The notes: a model not told the origin generated them from the letters alone. A DNA stretch of 64,000 nt from Kappaphycus alvarezii (GCA_002205965.3 NADL03000548.1:186001-250000), one strand, 5' to 3'; positions 42,701 through 55,048 are shown, counted from the first letter of the stretch. Numbers and translations: made by a program.

Positions 42701-45700
42701 TTGACTCTTCTACGATTAATACAAACTTTTTACATACTGAGTATTCCTTCGTATAATTATACCGTTTTAGATGTAAGAAGTCATGAAAAAAATCTCTACA
42801 AACTTTAACATGATAGAGTAGTCAAATATAACTATAAATTGTAAAATTTAACATTATTAAAAGAAGTGGGACGACAATAATTTAAGGTACTTATTTTGAA
42901 AATTAAAATAATAAGAAACTATTTATTATATCATATCCATCCAAAGTATATTTTATTTTGTGAAACTTTCATATTTCACTTACTAAATATCATGGTAAGC
43001 TCTGCATTATTATAAAATTTGGCATACTATTTTTGTTCATATGTAATCATTCGAGATATTTTCTCCTATTTGATTGAAAGAAAAGTTTTGGAATTGTCTT
43101 ATTTTTTGGGATTACTACATTACAACTGACATGCAAAGCTACTCTTTCTCGGTAGCATAATATGTATTGTGGGGGCCTCGAGCATTCATAATAATCGGAT
43201 AGAACCTTAATATTTTGTATACAATATACGTGAATTCCGTTCTAAAAATAAGTGGCTGTGAACTGTAGATAACTTCGTGTCAGATGTAGTTTTCAAAATA
43301 TAGAAGATATGCTGCCTTGATTCACTTTTTGGAATAAGCTGCGTGTCTAATTTTCCAAGCAAGTAATAGATAGAATAAAGGAAGCCAATATCTGTTGATC
43401 CTAAATATTTTTCTTATACTTTCACCCGAAAAGGATTCTTACTGTAGTTCTTAGCGGCATGGTCCTGAATCAAATCAGCTCCATAAAATCATTCTCAAAA
43501 AGAACAATTTCATCTCGTTATCGAAATTTTCCTGAACTTTTTTGGTCAGATTCAGTACGGCCGCTTTCTTCAATTTAATATTCAGTGAGGCTCTACAAAT
43601 AGATCTGTGTTCAAGTACTTTGCCTTTTTATTTTCTGTAAGAAATTCATACATTCCTCCTACGTTGGTTACAATGTAGCGAAAGTTGTTTTGCCGCATCT
43701 CTGATATAAAGGAGATGACCCTATGATATTTTAATACGAATGTGTAGCTATTTTATATTGACCAAAATATTTCTTCTTTGCTAAAGGACTGTTTTCTCAT
43801 CACATGTGACTCAAAACCCGGTATACGATGTTTTCAATAGCCACTATTGTCCCCAAAATAATAGCAAAACGAGTAAAATCCTGGCCAGCAGCTCACAAAA
43901 AACGTGAATCTATCATTATTCGACTAAATCTGCATTCAGTTTGATTTAAGACGATGCTTAGTAATGATTTCCTTCAATAGTCTATTTTAACTATATTTAT
44001 CTTTTTCCTTAATTTTTGGCGGTTCTACCTAGGCACAAAAAGCATTTTTGGTTTCGAAAGCAAAATTTTCAACAGTTACAGCCCAAAAAGTCTGTCACCT
44101 AATTTCATTCTCCTTGTAACGTTAAATATCTGTAAACCATTCAGGGAAAGTACTTGAAGATGTCGAAGTTGCGCTTCTCAAAGATTTTGAGTTTTTTTGG
44201 AATCTTTGTCGAAATTAATCGAATTCGTGGGGGTTTCAAACGTAATTTACCTATCTTTTTGAATGTAAAATAGAAAATTAACTTTCAATCTGCATTAAAA
44301 TTATGATGAATTCATTTCTAAATTGGTAAACTTTCAAGATTGAGGATGGTATTTTGAAGTATTTCAATACCTAATTTGAAATTCTTTTCGTACTGATATA
44401 GCCTCCGAAACCAAAGGTTAGTTTTCTTTTAATAATACTCATTTCCTAGTTGTTTATTTGTACACATAATCAGGAAAAAGCATGGTACACAGCGCTCTAA
44501 TATGATATAAACTGATGCAGTATATCATTTATAGAGTTTACATTGTCGAAATATGAACATATTTCTTTGCATTATAAATAACTTCAAAGCAGTTATTTCT
44601 CGGAATTGGATTGTTATAAAGTTATAATTTAGATTCATTTGTATATTAATGAAAAAAAGAGTATTGTTATAGTTCGAAGATTTTAATCGGTTCGGCATAT
44701 ATTTAGGCAATTTAAATAGATATTTAATACAAAACTATATGTTTTCATTTCTCCTCTTGCAGAGACTACACATACCAGTTTTGTAGGGTGAAGTTATTCC
44801 GTCTCCTCAAGGTACGTGAAGTTTGAACATGTAATATTCCTTCTTTTTAGGCCCTATTTGATATATAAATCGACAGAAATAGCGTTATATTCCGAGTTTT
44901 AAAGTGACTTCCTGAAAATATTGCCATTTAGTAAATTTGAAGGAAAGAAACATTTGAAATTTATTCTAAATTGCATTCATATTTTGTGTAATGGAATTTT
45001 TTTACGGCGCAAAATAAAATAAGAGTGAAAAATTGTAATGGATAGATCTAGAACTACGCATAGAAAGTAAAATTTGAAGAAATTTGAAATTCCCGAATCA
45101 CGAAAATGAATACATTCTGCGGTAATATTTTAAATATTACCTATCTCATCTATGATGCAAATCATTTCGAAATTATAATTGTTTATAATATGCATTAATG
45201 TGTACCATTCTATTACTTGAAAAATTCATATGTATGTTAACTCCCGATTTCCAGCCATTTTCTAGGGGTTATTTACATTACTTCAGTGTAAATTTATCGC
45301 AATTTTCTCTGTTTTGTTTATTCCAATAATCATTTTCTTGCGTACCGTTGTTCTAACAGTCGTTAACAGTATATTATTATTTCAAAAGTGGTAAAATGAG
45401 AGCAAGAAATATGCAAAATTTCGACTAAAAGCACTTTTTGCCACTACCATTTCACTGATTCAATTCAATTTAGTTTCTGTGAGCCAACATGGCCGCTATT
45501 TTTTTAATTCATAAAAAATTCCATACATCGATCTCGCATTTAAAAGGCAAAAACGGAGGATTTATTCCATGTTTATGCTGAAGTTGGCACTCCAATAACA
45601 AATATTACAAGTTTGCTTAATTATTTGTTCTTATATTAGTTTTTAAAAACTTAAAAACTTTATCTAAGTAGAAGTAACAGAAGATACTTATATAAAATAT

Positions 45701-47561
45701 TAAATTATTGTAATATTGTCTACTTTACAACTTACCCATTTACATCACACCGAATGCCGGTATAAGAAGTATTACTGATTCCATCGTAGTTTTTCTATTT
45801 ATTTGCTCCGCAAAAGACTACTTTAGATGCTTATGATACAATAAGGTTTTTAAAAATTTTATTTAAAATTGTAAAATCATGGATTATATATGAATAAGTA
45901 GTCGAAATGTTCTTATATCCTCAAAAAAATTAATATTATTAAATGTCTATCCGTAAATTTAGAACGATGTATGTCAATCCGAAAATTACTACCAAATCTA
46001 TAATTACCCTTGAAAGGAAAACTTGCTAGTTTACTGATATTATATTTTTGTTTGTCAAAACATCAGTTGACTGTCAAGGACGACAATTCAACTTTCTCGG
46101 CTTATTTCAGTACCATTTAATAAAGTAAATGTACGAACGTTTTTCTTCTTTGGTGTGACATTATGCTTCGTTTCAGATATTTGCTTTTCTATTCATATTA
46201 ATCTTCCAATCAACCCTCGTCTTTTCAGTTTCCGTTTTAGCAATAATCTGCGTCCTTCTGACACGTATGTCTCAGAGTTGAGCTTTAAAACCAGAAATGA
46301 TTCAAACAAACATATTCCGGTGTGCAAATAACATGACATGGTAAAGTGATAAACTAAACTCCGAGAAAGTATAATCTCATCACTGTTGATACAGTTTTTT
46401 CTGTATGTATCAACATCAGGCTGTAGCACATCTGATATGATCATGTTCGCATCATTTGATATTTCAACCAAAAAAGGAGTTCTTTGGATATATGAATGAT
46501 CAAATTTATTTTTTACTCTGCATTAATGATTTTTGCGTTTGCAAAAAGTATTAACTACCAAAGTGCTCTAGAAAAATAATAAAAAGTTAAATCGTAACTT
46601 TTTTCCGTTTGTGAACATAATTAGGGGTTTCAGGGACATATGATGCTCGGAGTTTTGGACCTTTGTGTATCGTTTCTATTGGACCATAATTTTTTATTTA
46701 CGCTTTATAAACTCATCCATAAAATTTCAGTAGATATTTATTTCGATTTTTTGACGCTCAACTTAATCTTTATATGATCTTTGCGTATTTTATTCTGAAA
46801 TAAAGATTATATTTCCAAAAAAGAAAGCATTGAGCCAGTTTTGTGCGTGTAATGAATAAAATGATAAAAATACCTTGGTCATTAGAGATAACTACTCTGA
46901 GGCACAAATTTTCTTTGACTCCTGTTTCTGTCTCCACTCATATATGAAAATATACTCGTTACTATTAGAAAAATCATCTGTACATAATAAAAGAACTATG
47001 AAAGAGTTCTATTAGCTTTAAGTTTCCCCATATTCGTATGAAGTACATCAAAATTGTAATTTCTCCTGTTTTGGATGGAAGCATGGAAATACATTACTGT
47101 AACAAATAATGATTCATTGGTTTATTTTTCAACTTTAATGAGGCAGATTTCATACGATAATGAGCCGTTAAAAACAATTTATCTTTTGATACATGTCGAA
47201 GATGGGGAAACACATTTAGTAATTTAAAATTAAGTAAAGATTAATGGTAGCTACAGTTTCATGACTGGATAAGGAGAAATAACTATTTAAACTTACCGTT
47301 AAAAGTTTTAATACATTACAACATTTCAGGGTCTCTTTTACAACCTTTAATCTTTTGAAAGGTAAGAAAAGTTTTAGGTGTTTAACGTGAACTGTATTTA
47401 AGGACCATAAACTTCGAAAAATATGGATGAAATGAAATAGCAACCGACCGTGGTCGGTTCATGGGAGATCTTTGATATGAAAGGCTTAAAAGAACTACCA
47501 GTAGCATTATCGATTTAGGCGGACTAATTAAATAATTTATATATTTATTGTAATTCATTAT
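39740..47561. other. AT-rich gene-free tract, right part
   Basis: Nearly 8 kb of AT-rich DNA without frames above about 92 residues and without recognised protein motifs on either strand. It ends at the left TIR of the Harbinger element. Confidence 0.6.
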
Positions 47562-47576
47562 GAGCATCTCCACCGG
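47562..47576. repeat. Left TIR of Harbinger 1
   Basis: GAGCATCTCCACCGG; inverted match at 50464-50478. Confidence 0.9.
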
Positions 47577-47888
47577 CAGGGGTATCAAATCACCAAGGTG
47601 GCAAATTTGTGTGCCATATGCTGCAGTTTCATTGACTGGGTAAATTTTTATGTTTTGACCATTTGATAATTTGATACTTGTTTGCTTGCATTCCCACCGG
47701 TGGCTCTCATCGTCGTCCTTCCTCTACATTTTTTGTCAGGAGTACGAGGGTAGAACAGAACACGCATCTACATGGAAGGAGATCATATCACAAGTGGAAA
47801 GGAAAACGCATGGTCGGGGAGGCTATTGAAGATGTAATATTGTCAGTTGTAGAGGATACATTGGAAAAACAGTAGCGAAGAAGGAAAT

Positions 47889-49109
47889 GTTCAACGATGG
47901 GGCGGTTCCGTCCCCCGGAAGAGAGCAAATATCAACCGAAAAGCATAAACAGCTCATCAACGCCTGTACGGATAGTACTTCTCCGATGATCCCGTATGCA
48001 GTGAGGAGATGTTTAGACGCAGGTTTCGTGTCTCACGGATTGTTTTTAATAGGGTGTTGACGACGATTACCAACTATGACAGCTACTTTGTGCAGAAGAA
48101 AGACTGTACTAGGAAAATAGGCTTATCTTCTCTACAGAAAGTGACTTGCGCATTTAGGATTCTGGCGTATGGTGTTGCCGCGGACTATGTAGATGAAAGT
48201 TTGGGCATAGGAGAATCAACGGCTCTTCAGTGTTTACAGCATACTGTTGAAGCAATTGAAAATTGCTTCGCTCATATCTATCTAGGTCAACGTACAGATG
48301 ACGATCTGAGGAGAATACTACGTCATTATGAAGCCCGTAGCTTCCCCAGTATACTGGGGATCATCGATTGCTGCAGATGGGAATGGAGAAATTGTCCCAC
48401 CGCTCTTCATGGACGGTATCAAGGGAGGGAAGTAGTTCCTGTTATTACTGTAGAGGCTATCTCGGATTACTCACTTTGGATTTGGCACGCTTTCTTTGGA
48501 TTTCCCGGCTCTGCTTACGACATCAACGTTGTTGAGGCGTCTCCACTAGTCGCGCAAATTGCAAGCGGACACTATCCTCCTCCGCTGGAATATCGTATAG
48601 CCGGCGAACTTCGAAACAAACCGTATTGGCTTGCGGGCGGCATATATCCGAAATAGTCTGTTCTCCTGCAGACTATATCGTACCCGAGATCGAAAAAGGA
48701 GAAATTTATGGATACAAAACTAGAGAGAGCGCGTAAAGATGTCGAAAGAGCGTTCGGTGTGCTTCAGAGTAAATGGCACATTCTGGCGAGGCCACCACGA
48801 TTCTAGAGCAAGGCAGCAATGAAGCGGATTATAACGGCTTGTATTATTCTGCATATTATGATGGTGGGGAAAAGAGGCTGGTTACCGGATGAAGGTGAAA
48901 ACTACGCTGATGCTGATTTTATCCGCATCAGAGAGGGATCGTCGCCTATGTGGGGAACTCTTCGTCGCATACAAGGTACTGTAGTGCCACCAAGTGGAAG
49001 TCTTGCAGCGCTTTGTGAAGCGAGGGAGTTTTTGCAGAACATGGAGGAATACTCCAAAACAACATGTTTGGTTATTGAGCATATATGGGAACAAGAAGCG
49101 AATCTATAG
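47889..49109 (+). pseudogene. Harbinger transposase 1 with nonsense codons
   Basis: A DDE-type nuclease (DDE_Tnp_4 family) that would cut and move the element together with the SANT partner. A frame with RWGGSVPRKRANINRKA...AHQRLYG..YFSDDP precedes FRRRFRVSRIVFNRV (48009). In the 215-residue main frame the first catalytic Asp is in LGIIDCCRWEW (residue 120) and the second in FPGSAYDINVV (residue 171). After a TAG at 48654 the same frame continues to ARKDVERAFGVLQ (catalytic Glu), meets another TAG near 48805, and continues to 49109. Two of the stops sit where the family has Trp (IYPKW, RFW). Two more stops and a frame change lie near the N-terminus. The catalytic triad itself is intact. Confidence 0.85.
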
Positions 49110-49136
49110 TGTTTTTACATAAACATCTAGAGCTCT

Positions 49137-50124
49137 CTAGTCATCGTCTAGAACTAGTGCTCCTGTTCCCACGTTCTCTTCAACGCTTTGCGGCAACCCA
49201 TGTAGCGCTTCATCGCTGTTGTTTATAGAGATCTTCCCTGTGGGGGCATTGTCAATAGCCGGCCTTCCAGATGCAGATTCCAAACTCTTTCGTCCAGTAC
49301 GTGCAGCAACCTTCTCTGGAGCAGCTTCCAATACCTCTTCTTGCATTAGTTTAAAGTATTCTTGGGCTGCAGCAGACCGGACGCCACCTGGGCCTTGCGA
49401 AAAAAGCAGAATGTCATTGTGCTTTGCCAAGATCTCTGTTCGTTCTTTCTACGCTTGAAGCGCTTCTTCAGCAAGGCGTAATTTATTCGCAACCTGCTGA
49501 CTACTTTCCGCCTCATGTTTAGCCGCACGTCTGCCTTGCGGACGTCCAGCAGAATGCCATGTATGCGGTTTTGTATGGCTATTTCCACCGGAAGATGAGC
49601 CCTTGTTGTTTGTTGGATTGTCTGCTGCAATTCCATGCACAGTATCAAACTCATCATGACCAGTACTGGCAATCGAAGTTGCATTTTTACCCGGTTCTTC
49701 CGTACTGGAAGCCTGAAACCTGTGGTGGGAACGGAGAATCTCCCAAGCCGGGAAGAACTTGAATGTTTTTCCAATTTCATCATTGGGATCGTTTATTTTC
49801 CTTCAAATGTAGAGTGCCGTTGTAATTCGTATCATGTCTTCATCATTTACCCCGATTGGCTTAGATAAAACGACAGTACTGTGACAAGCCGAGAATTTGA
49901 CGCATGCTTTCACAATCTGCTTGATACGAGTAGTAACGGAGGCCAGAGGTCGCAATGGAGAAGCTCCTGGATTTAGAGTCTTGTACTGGGTCCATATTTT
50001 GAAGTAAAAGCTATACCCTTTCTGTTCGGCACCGACCTGGGTTTTCAGATACTCGAATCCAAGCTCGCGCAAGTGCGGCATCTTCAGCTTGTGAGTAGTT
50101 GGATCCCCGTACCTTAGAAGCCAT
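49137..50124 (-). pseudogene. Harbinger Myb/SANT-like DNA-binding protein 1
   Basis: From ATG 50124 the minus frame reads MASKVRGSNYSQAEDAALARAWIRVSENP, the trihelix Myb/SANT start that binds the TIRs and carries the transposase to the nucleus. After a frameshift near 50045 it continues GAEQKGYSFYFKIWTQY...RPLASVTTRIKQIVKACVKF and VNDEDMIRITTALY. Then come an FKFFPAWEIL helix and a Ser/Asn-rich linker, and a coiled coil with ANKLRLAEEALQA. One TAG lies at the QA/KE junction (about 49447). It ends at 49137, only 27 bases from the end of the convergent transposase. The partner role is known for the family; activity here is unlikely. Confidence 0.75.
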
Positions 50125-50463
50125 GGAGATTGGGAGCTTTTGCATATGAAAGGAACGGTGTTGCGTCACTGTAGTTGTACTTGGGAAGAGTGGGTTTCTC
50201 TCGTTCGTTTGATCGCCCTCATCAATAATGACCACTTCGTACTTTTCCCGCCAATGCTGTTGAACGAGTCGATGCTGCACTAGTGATGACGACACACGTG
50301 GATAGCACGGGGGTAAAATGCGGTGGTAAATCTTGGAAATATGCCACTTGGTTTTACCTCCGTTGCAAAATATTACGTAATTTGATCTTTAGATTCCTGG
50401 CGGTGGGAAATACAATTTTTGACCCAATGACCAAAAAGATGTTTTGATCGTTTGGTTAGGGGA

Positions 50464-50478
50464 CCGGTGGAGATGCTC
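50464..50478. repeat. Right TIR of Harbinger 1
   Basis: CCGGTGGAGATGCTC, perfect inverted match to 47562-47576. Confidence 0.9.
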
Positions 50479-50549
50479 TAATGTGACCAAAGAAATGGTC
50501 TGCAGTCAATTATTTACTTTCACTCTTTTCTTAATGATCCTGATTTTGT

Positions 50550-51440
50550 CTATTTTTGAAGGAATGAGGCTCTCCGATACTGGTTTATGTGGTCCTCATA
50601 ATTACAATTGAAGCATCCCGTAGCAAATAGCGATTCAGACTTATTTTCTTGTTTGTCCATAGCTTCTCCTATCTCCAATACCGCGATTAAAATTTCCGTA
50701 ATGACAAAGTCCTGGATAAAATATTTCAGGGGCATTTTACTATTCATCAGGAGTAGTTCTTGACCTCATAGAAACCTAATCTCTATTGTTTTTTAATTTC
50801 GACTCTCCGTATAGGTGAAAAGCAGGCCAATAACTCCTCACACACTCGCTGAAATGAGATTGTATTAGTAGCGGCGCGGCTCAACAACAGTTTTGTCGCT
50901 CATGCGTAGCTGACTGGATAATTTGTAACTTGTGCGGCTCACTCCGGTGTTAAACTGGAACTTGCGGTGAAATGCCTTCATTGATCTCGTATAGTTTTCA
51001 AGTTCTGCAAGCTCATCCAAGCATTCAAAAGCATATTTCGACAATCGACGTCAATCTGTATAGTTTTAAAACGTTTTTGGTGTACTCTAGGTACTCGGTT
51101 CCTATGAGTTTTTTCGCTTCTACAAATTGCTTTACTTCGTTTTCGATTAGATCAAGTTATAAACGCTTAGACTTACGGCGTAGAAAGTTGCGAAAATACC
51201 TTTTCTTCGGTGCATCAGTCAGACCATAATCACGTGCAACTTTTCGATATTCGGCAACATGCTCTATCCAAGATTCGCTAAGATCTGCGACACCCTTGGT
51301 GCTTGTACCGAAATCTAGAACCGATACGGTATGTTCTTTTTGCTTAAGGTGTATTGTTAGAACAACAAGAGGGCTTTCGTCTTCAGGAGCTGATGGTTCT
51401 TGATTAGTAATGGCGTTAAAACTGCCTTTTCCATACTTCT
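50550..51440 (-). pseudogene. Gag remnant of another LTR retroelement
   Basis: The minus frame reads PEDESPLVVLTIHLKQKEHTV, then WIEHVAEYRKVARDYGLTDAPKKRYFRNFLRRK, then LDLIENEVKQFVEAKKLIGTEYLEYTKN and, after a shift, LDELAELENYTRSMKAFHRKF. This is the helical capsid region style of retrotransposon gag. At 50620-50580, CFNCNYEDHINQY is a zinc knuckle (C-x2-C-x4-H-x4) with the last Cys replaced by Tyr. It is different from the gag of the two Ty3 elements at 5-20 kb. Frameshifts and stops are present; no pol is seen beside it. Confidence 0.5.
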
Positions 51441-51918
51441 TTCGTTATTTCTTCGGCTTCAAGCTTGTGCTTATCATCATTGTAGAGATTTGCAGTCCCT
51501 TGGCGGATGGCGCGGCGAGGACTGTGATTCGGCATGTAGCTCCATGGCAATTCAGCCAGCTAAGAAGAGCTTTACAGGCGATATGCAAAATTCAAATAAC
51601 AGGGGAAAATAATGTAGCCGGCGGCGAAATTTCAGCAACTTCTTCGACGACCTGGGGTCCAGTCATCGACCTAGTTGGAATCCGACTCTCGAGGATGCGA
51701 AATTAGTTGATGAAACCAGAAAACCAGTTTTGAACTACCGTAAAAGAAAATAAGCTCGTGGTTCAAGCAGTAATTGGCACTAAACAATTATCCCCAAAAT
51801 ATCTAGTAGATATTCAGGCATTTCTGTTGCGCTGTAACCAAAAATGTGCTGCCAGTGCCAGTGCTGTGCTTGCAGAGCTGGAATCCCAATAGCTGCGTAC
51901 TGCTTAATATTCTGCAGG

Positions 51919-52010
51919 TAAGAGGTACTACTGGTCACCCACTAGGATATTCCGGACCACAACCGACCTTACCTTTCAAATATTAAACCACCCAACATTT
52001 CCCCCCCTAC
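51919..52010 (+). repeat. Dispersed short repeat, copy b
   Basis: Matches 39638-39735 (AAGAGGTACTACTGGTCACCC, then TAGGATATTCCGGACCACAA, then TTTCAAATATTAAACCACCC). Confidence 0.65.
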
Positions 52011-52280
52011 AGTATGTACGCTACTGCATTGTATTGTCCCAAAAGCAGGGAATACATGTGAGTTGTTGCCTCCAACCACTGTATTGGCATCAGCAAATGT
52101 AATGTGTAAAATGTTTTGTCCTTTCAAGGTTCTGGTCTCCCACATCTCTCCAATGAGAGTGAAAAGTCTTCGGCCATCTTTGTTACACAGCGCCTTTGCC
52201 ACAAATTCCCCAGGCCCTCACCCCTTCGAGCTCCCACAGTAAAGACACACCCTATTTTCCCCGGGTTGGACATACTACTT
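51969..52280 (-). CDS. Unrecognised minus-strand ORF
   Basis: Frame from about 52202 reads VAKALCNKDGRRLFTLIGEMWETRTLKGQNILHITFADANTVVGGN to 51969. An upstream frame has ATG at about 52270 (MSNPGKIGCVFTVGARRGEG). The composition is protein-like. No family recognised; it overlaps the dispersed repeat at its end. Confidence 0.25.
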
Positions 52281-52575
52281 TGGATGCAGATAAAAATTCT
52301 TGGCAGCAGTTAGCGGAAAATACCAAATGCTATGGCCCACGTCGGCCCCTTGTTGGGGGTCCCTTCTTCAATAAACGTCCAACCCACCAGCGCGCATAGA
52401 AACAAGTAGAGTGTTCATCCCACTCACTGCTCTCAGTCGCTATTTCTTATTCGTGCTTACGGTATGAGGCGAGGCAATTGCGCCCATGATAGACTCGAGT
52501 GTGTGTCGCTTGGACGATCTGTTCAGGTTGCAGATTAGCATTGGTTCTGAAGTGTCAATCGCCCTTGCGGGGCTG

Positions 52576-52614
52576 CTGTACTGTACAGTACAGGACAGTA
52601 CAGTACAGTGCAAA
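52576..52614. repeat. GTAC pentamer palindrome
   Basis: TGCTGTACTGTACAGTACAG followed by GACAGTACAGTACAGTGC. Self-complementary; another TACTGTACAGT lies at about 52650. It sits just upstream of the non-LTR fragment. Confidence 0.7.
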
Positions 52615-52684
52615 AAAATACGTTTTTCTACCGTTGCACACAATCAGATACTGTACAGTGCACTGCCCGCCTTGAACAGCAGCC

Positions 52685-53693
52685 GCAAATACGGCATATT
52701 ATGCGAGATGTCGCCGCCGCTTCGTTTCTTGCGTCCAGCGCCGCGACGCAGCAGTTATGCGAGAAGTCTTTGCCGTCCTGTGTTCAAGACCTGACGCAGT
52801 ACGAGGATGCTACAGCCGCCTTTACCGCATGGAGCGCCTCTTGTCGACCCTCAGAACGAATTCCGTTTAGCAACTTCTGCTCATCCAACCCACCATCGCA
52901 GAAGAAGCTAACGGATGCAATTCATATGGCTGTGCAAGAGGCCTTGCCGCTCGGAAACATCCGCACCCGCGCCTTCCGCGCTAGCATGTCCCTCCCCGGT
53001 GCCAAAGGCTGGGTCTACTGTGCACCTTGCCCTGGATTGAGGACGCACATCAAGAGCAAAGACTTTTCCGTGTGGTTCCAGTACTTTTGCCAAACCCCCT
53101 TATTCGCCCCAGGTACCCCTTGCCCCAAAGCAGGATGCCATGAAATGCTGGATATCTACGGGGACCACTTGCTACATTGTCGCTTTGGCTGCGAGCGGAA
53201 TACTCGCCATAACAACCAGGTGACTTTACTGGGGAACGACCTTGCGAGAGCCGCCCGACGTCCATTCATCGAACCTCGTCTACACTACCAAAACAGGACG
53301 AGGCCGGATATCAGGGCGATGGGAGCCGCCGGTGGCACGGATTACTTCGACGTAACCTTTGTCAACCCGCTCGCTCCCTCCCACGCAAGAGCCAGGGCTT
53401 TCAACCCACTCACAAGCCTCAACGCAGCTCACGCAGAGAAGCAGCGGAAATACCAAGGGTTCCTTGCTGAGCTGCCTGGGAGAAACAGGCTGGTTCCTGT
53501 CCCCATCTCAACGCTTGGAGGATGGCATCCGGCGGCGTTCTCCGTCGTCAAGGAACTCGCGAGAACCGTTGCCACCCGCGCAATGGAACGGTTTTCGAAG
53601 GTCAGAGCCATTCTTTTACAGCGGCACTCCGCTTTGACAGTAACCTCCAACGCCGCTTGTTTGCTGGCTGGCCTCCCTTCCACCTTCTGGTAG
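52685..53693 (+). CDS. Non-LTR retrotransposon C-terminal part with intact endonuclease-like domain
   Basis: The open frame is 361 residues from 52608, but homology to the sister copy begins only near 52690 (DVAAASFLASSAATQQL), so the first ~27 residues come from the GTAC repeat. The RT is missing: a 5' truncation. A Cys/His cluster follows (CPKAGCHEMLDIYGDHLLHCRFGC), then RHNNQVTLL and RTRPDIRAMGAAGGTDYFDVTFVNPL. RPD followed by FDVT matches the PD-(D/E)xK-like core of restriction-like endonucleases that nick the target for R2-type elements. The tail is PVPISTLGGWHPAAF...TSNAACLLAGL. Unlike its relatives in this window it has no stop or frameshift in the domain. The endonuclease role is known for the class and inferred here. 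Confidence 0.75.
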
Positions 53694-53699
53694 ATTGGA

Positions 53700-54430
53700 G
53701 TGCCATCCACAGCTTTCGACGCATCGTACGGTTTCGCAATTGGCTTGACAATGATACGATATCTACGCTTCGGTACAAATTTACTGGATACCAACCCACA
53801 TATCCACCACAGTAAATTAACCCCCCATTCATTCAATACGGCATATTCCTGTTGCTGAAGTACTTCTGGTAACAGTGTATTTCAGGTGCCAAAAGTAATT
53901 TTCAGGTTACCTGAAACTACCACAGCAATGCTCAACTTTGCGGCGATTGGACATTTGGTTTTTCGGTTTCGGAAACCACTCTATAACTAGGCTGCTTCCC
54001 CACGGACCACAACCTGTCGTCAACTCGATGACTGGCTCGGGCGGCTCTCGTCTTGTGCCGACAGGAGGGGCATTTTGGAAAGCGGCCAGGCGAGCAGCAT
54101 GGGGAGGTCAACTCTTGGCAGCACATTATTCAGGTGTGGGTTATAGTAGTGTATTGTGCTTCGAAGTAGAATATTTCGGAAGAAATCAGTAAGCCATTCG
54201 GCATCACCAGTACGTAATACTGTAGGAGAAGAGAAGTTTAATGCATTCAGTAATGTCGTTTAGGTAGCGTAGTGCACAGCATCGACAGGCTGGAAGGGCG
54301 GTGGTTGCCTTTCGAGGAGGGGAACTGGACGGTGGGCAAAATGACAGAACACTAAGTGTGGGGCGGCGGTTACGAGGTTCAGGGTTGGGACGGCCACCTG
54401 CCTTTCTATTGCAGCGCTGTTCAGCTATAG
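53700..54430. other. No gene recognised
   Basis: Contains presumed 3' flank of the non-LTR copy and short frames (for example 53938-54192 plus) without motifs. Confidence 0.35.
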
Positions 54431-54437
54431 TGAACAT

Positions 54438-54502
54438 GTACGTTACAGCACAGTACACACAGTACTACCGTACAATACTGTACTGTACAGTACAGTACCA
54501 TG
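54438..54502. repeat. GTAC pentamer array
   Basis: ACAGCACAGTACACACAGTACT then GTACAATACTGTACTGTACAG then TACAGTACC. Interrupted repeats of TACAG/CTGTA capable of pairing with themselves. Confidence 0.65.
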
Positions 54503-55006
54503 TACTTCATCACTTTAATTTGTATGTGCAACACAGTGAAGTCCCTACAAAATTAATTTTGAATACGGTGACTAAATTCTGCGTGTTGCGGGGCGCGACT
54601 ATTGTGTTTGAGTTTACTGTACCATGATACCGTTCAGTAATGGTTTTCACCTGAACAGCAATTGTTCCGAGTAAAACTCTAGAGGTAGGACCTTCTTAAT
54701 AATTACAGTACTGTAATGAACGGTAGTGCGGAATGTACAGATCGAGTGGGCCGTACGGTGTGAAACGGACTCCTTTCACAAGGCAACATGCAAACGTGGA
54801 CGGCCGGCTGGCCAGGTGCACGACAGAGAAATTGCTGGCGGGGTTACTTTGTAGGTTTTTTCAAATTAACGTTCAACGCAGGGAGAGTATCGCATTGGCG
54901 GAAATTTTTTGTGGGTGACGTGGACGGCATGCGGGCGGATGCGGCGAGCCTTTGTATTTTGTAAATAATATTTGCAAAGGAGAGGACGTGATTTAATTTC
55001 TCTCTA
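54503..55006. other. No gene recognised
   Basis: Mixed composition, short frames only. Confidence 0.35.
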
Positions 55007-55048
55007 TACTGTACTGTACTGTACAGTATAGTACAGTACAGTACAGTA
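55007..55048. repeat. Perfect-type GTAC pentamer hairpin
   Basis: Three units of TACTG are followed by TACAG units with one TATAG. Because TACTG and CAGTA are complementary, the 42-base array can fold on itself nearly completely. It lies about 300 bases upstream of the Tudor-like gene. Confidence 0.75.

Larger units (their letters stand above)
47562..50478. mobile_element. Harbinger-type DNA transposon 1, 2.9 kb
   Basis: The left end GAGCATCTCCACCGG (47562-47576) is the exact inverted complement of the right end at 50464-50478. Between them lie a DDE transposase on plus and a Myb/SANT-like gene on minus, arranged tail to tail, the two-gene set of PIF/Harbinger elements. The flanking triplets are TAT and TAA, so the expected 3-bp duplication is imperfect. 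Both genes carry stops. Confidence 0.88.

Noticed and set aside
29260..47561. Mitochondrial or plastid DNA insertion.
   Set aside because: AT content would fit, but I see no organellar protein motif, rRNA or tRNA in either strand.
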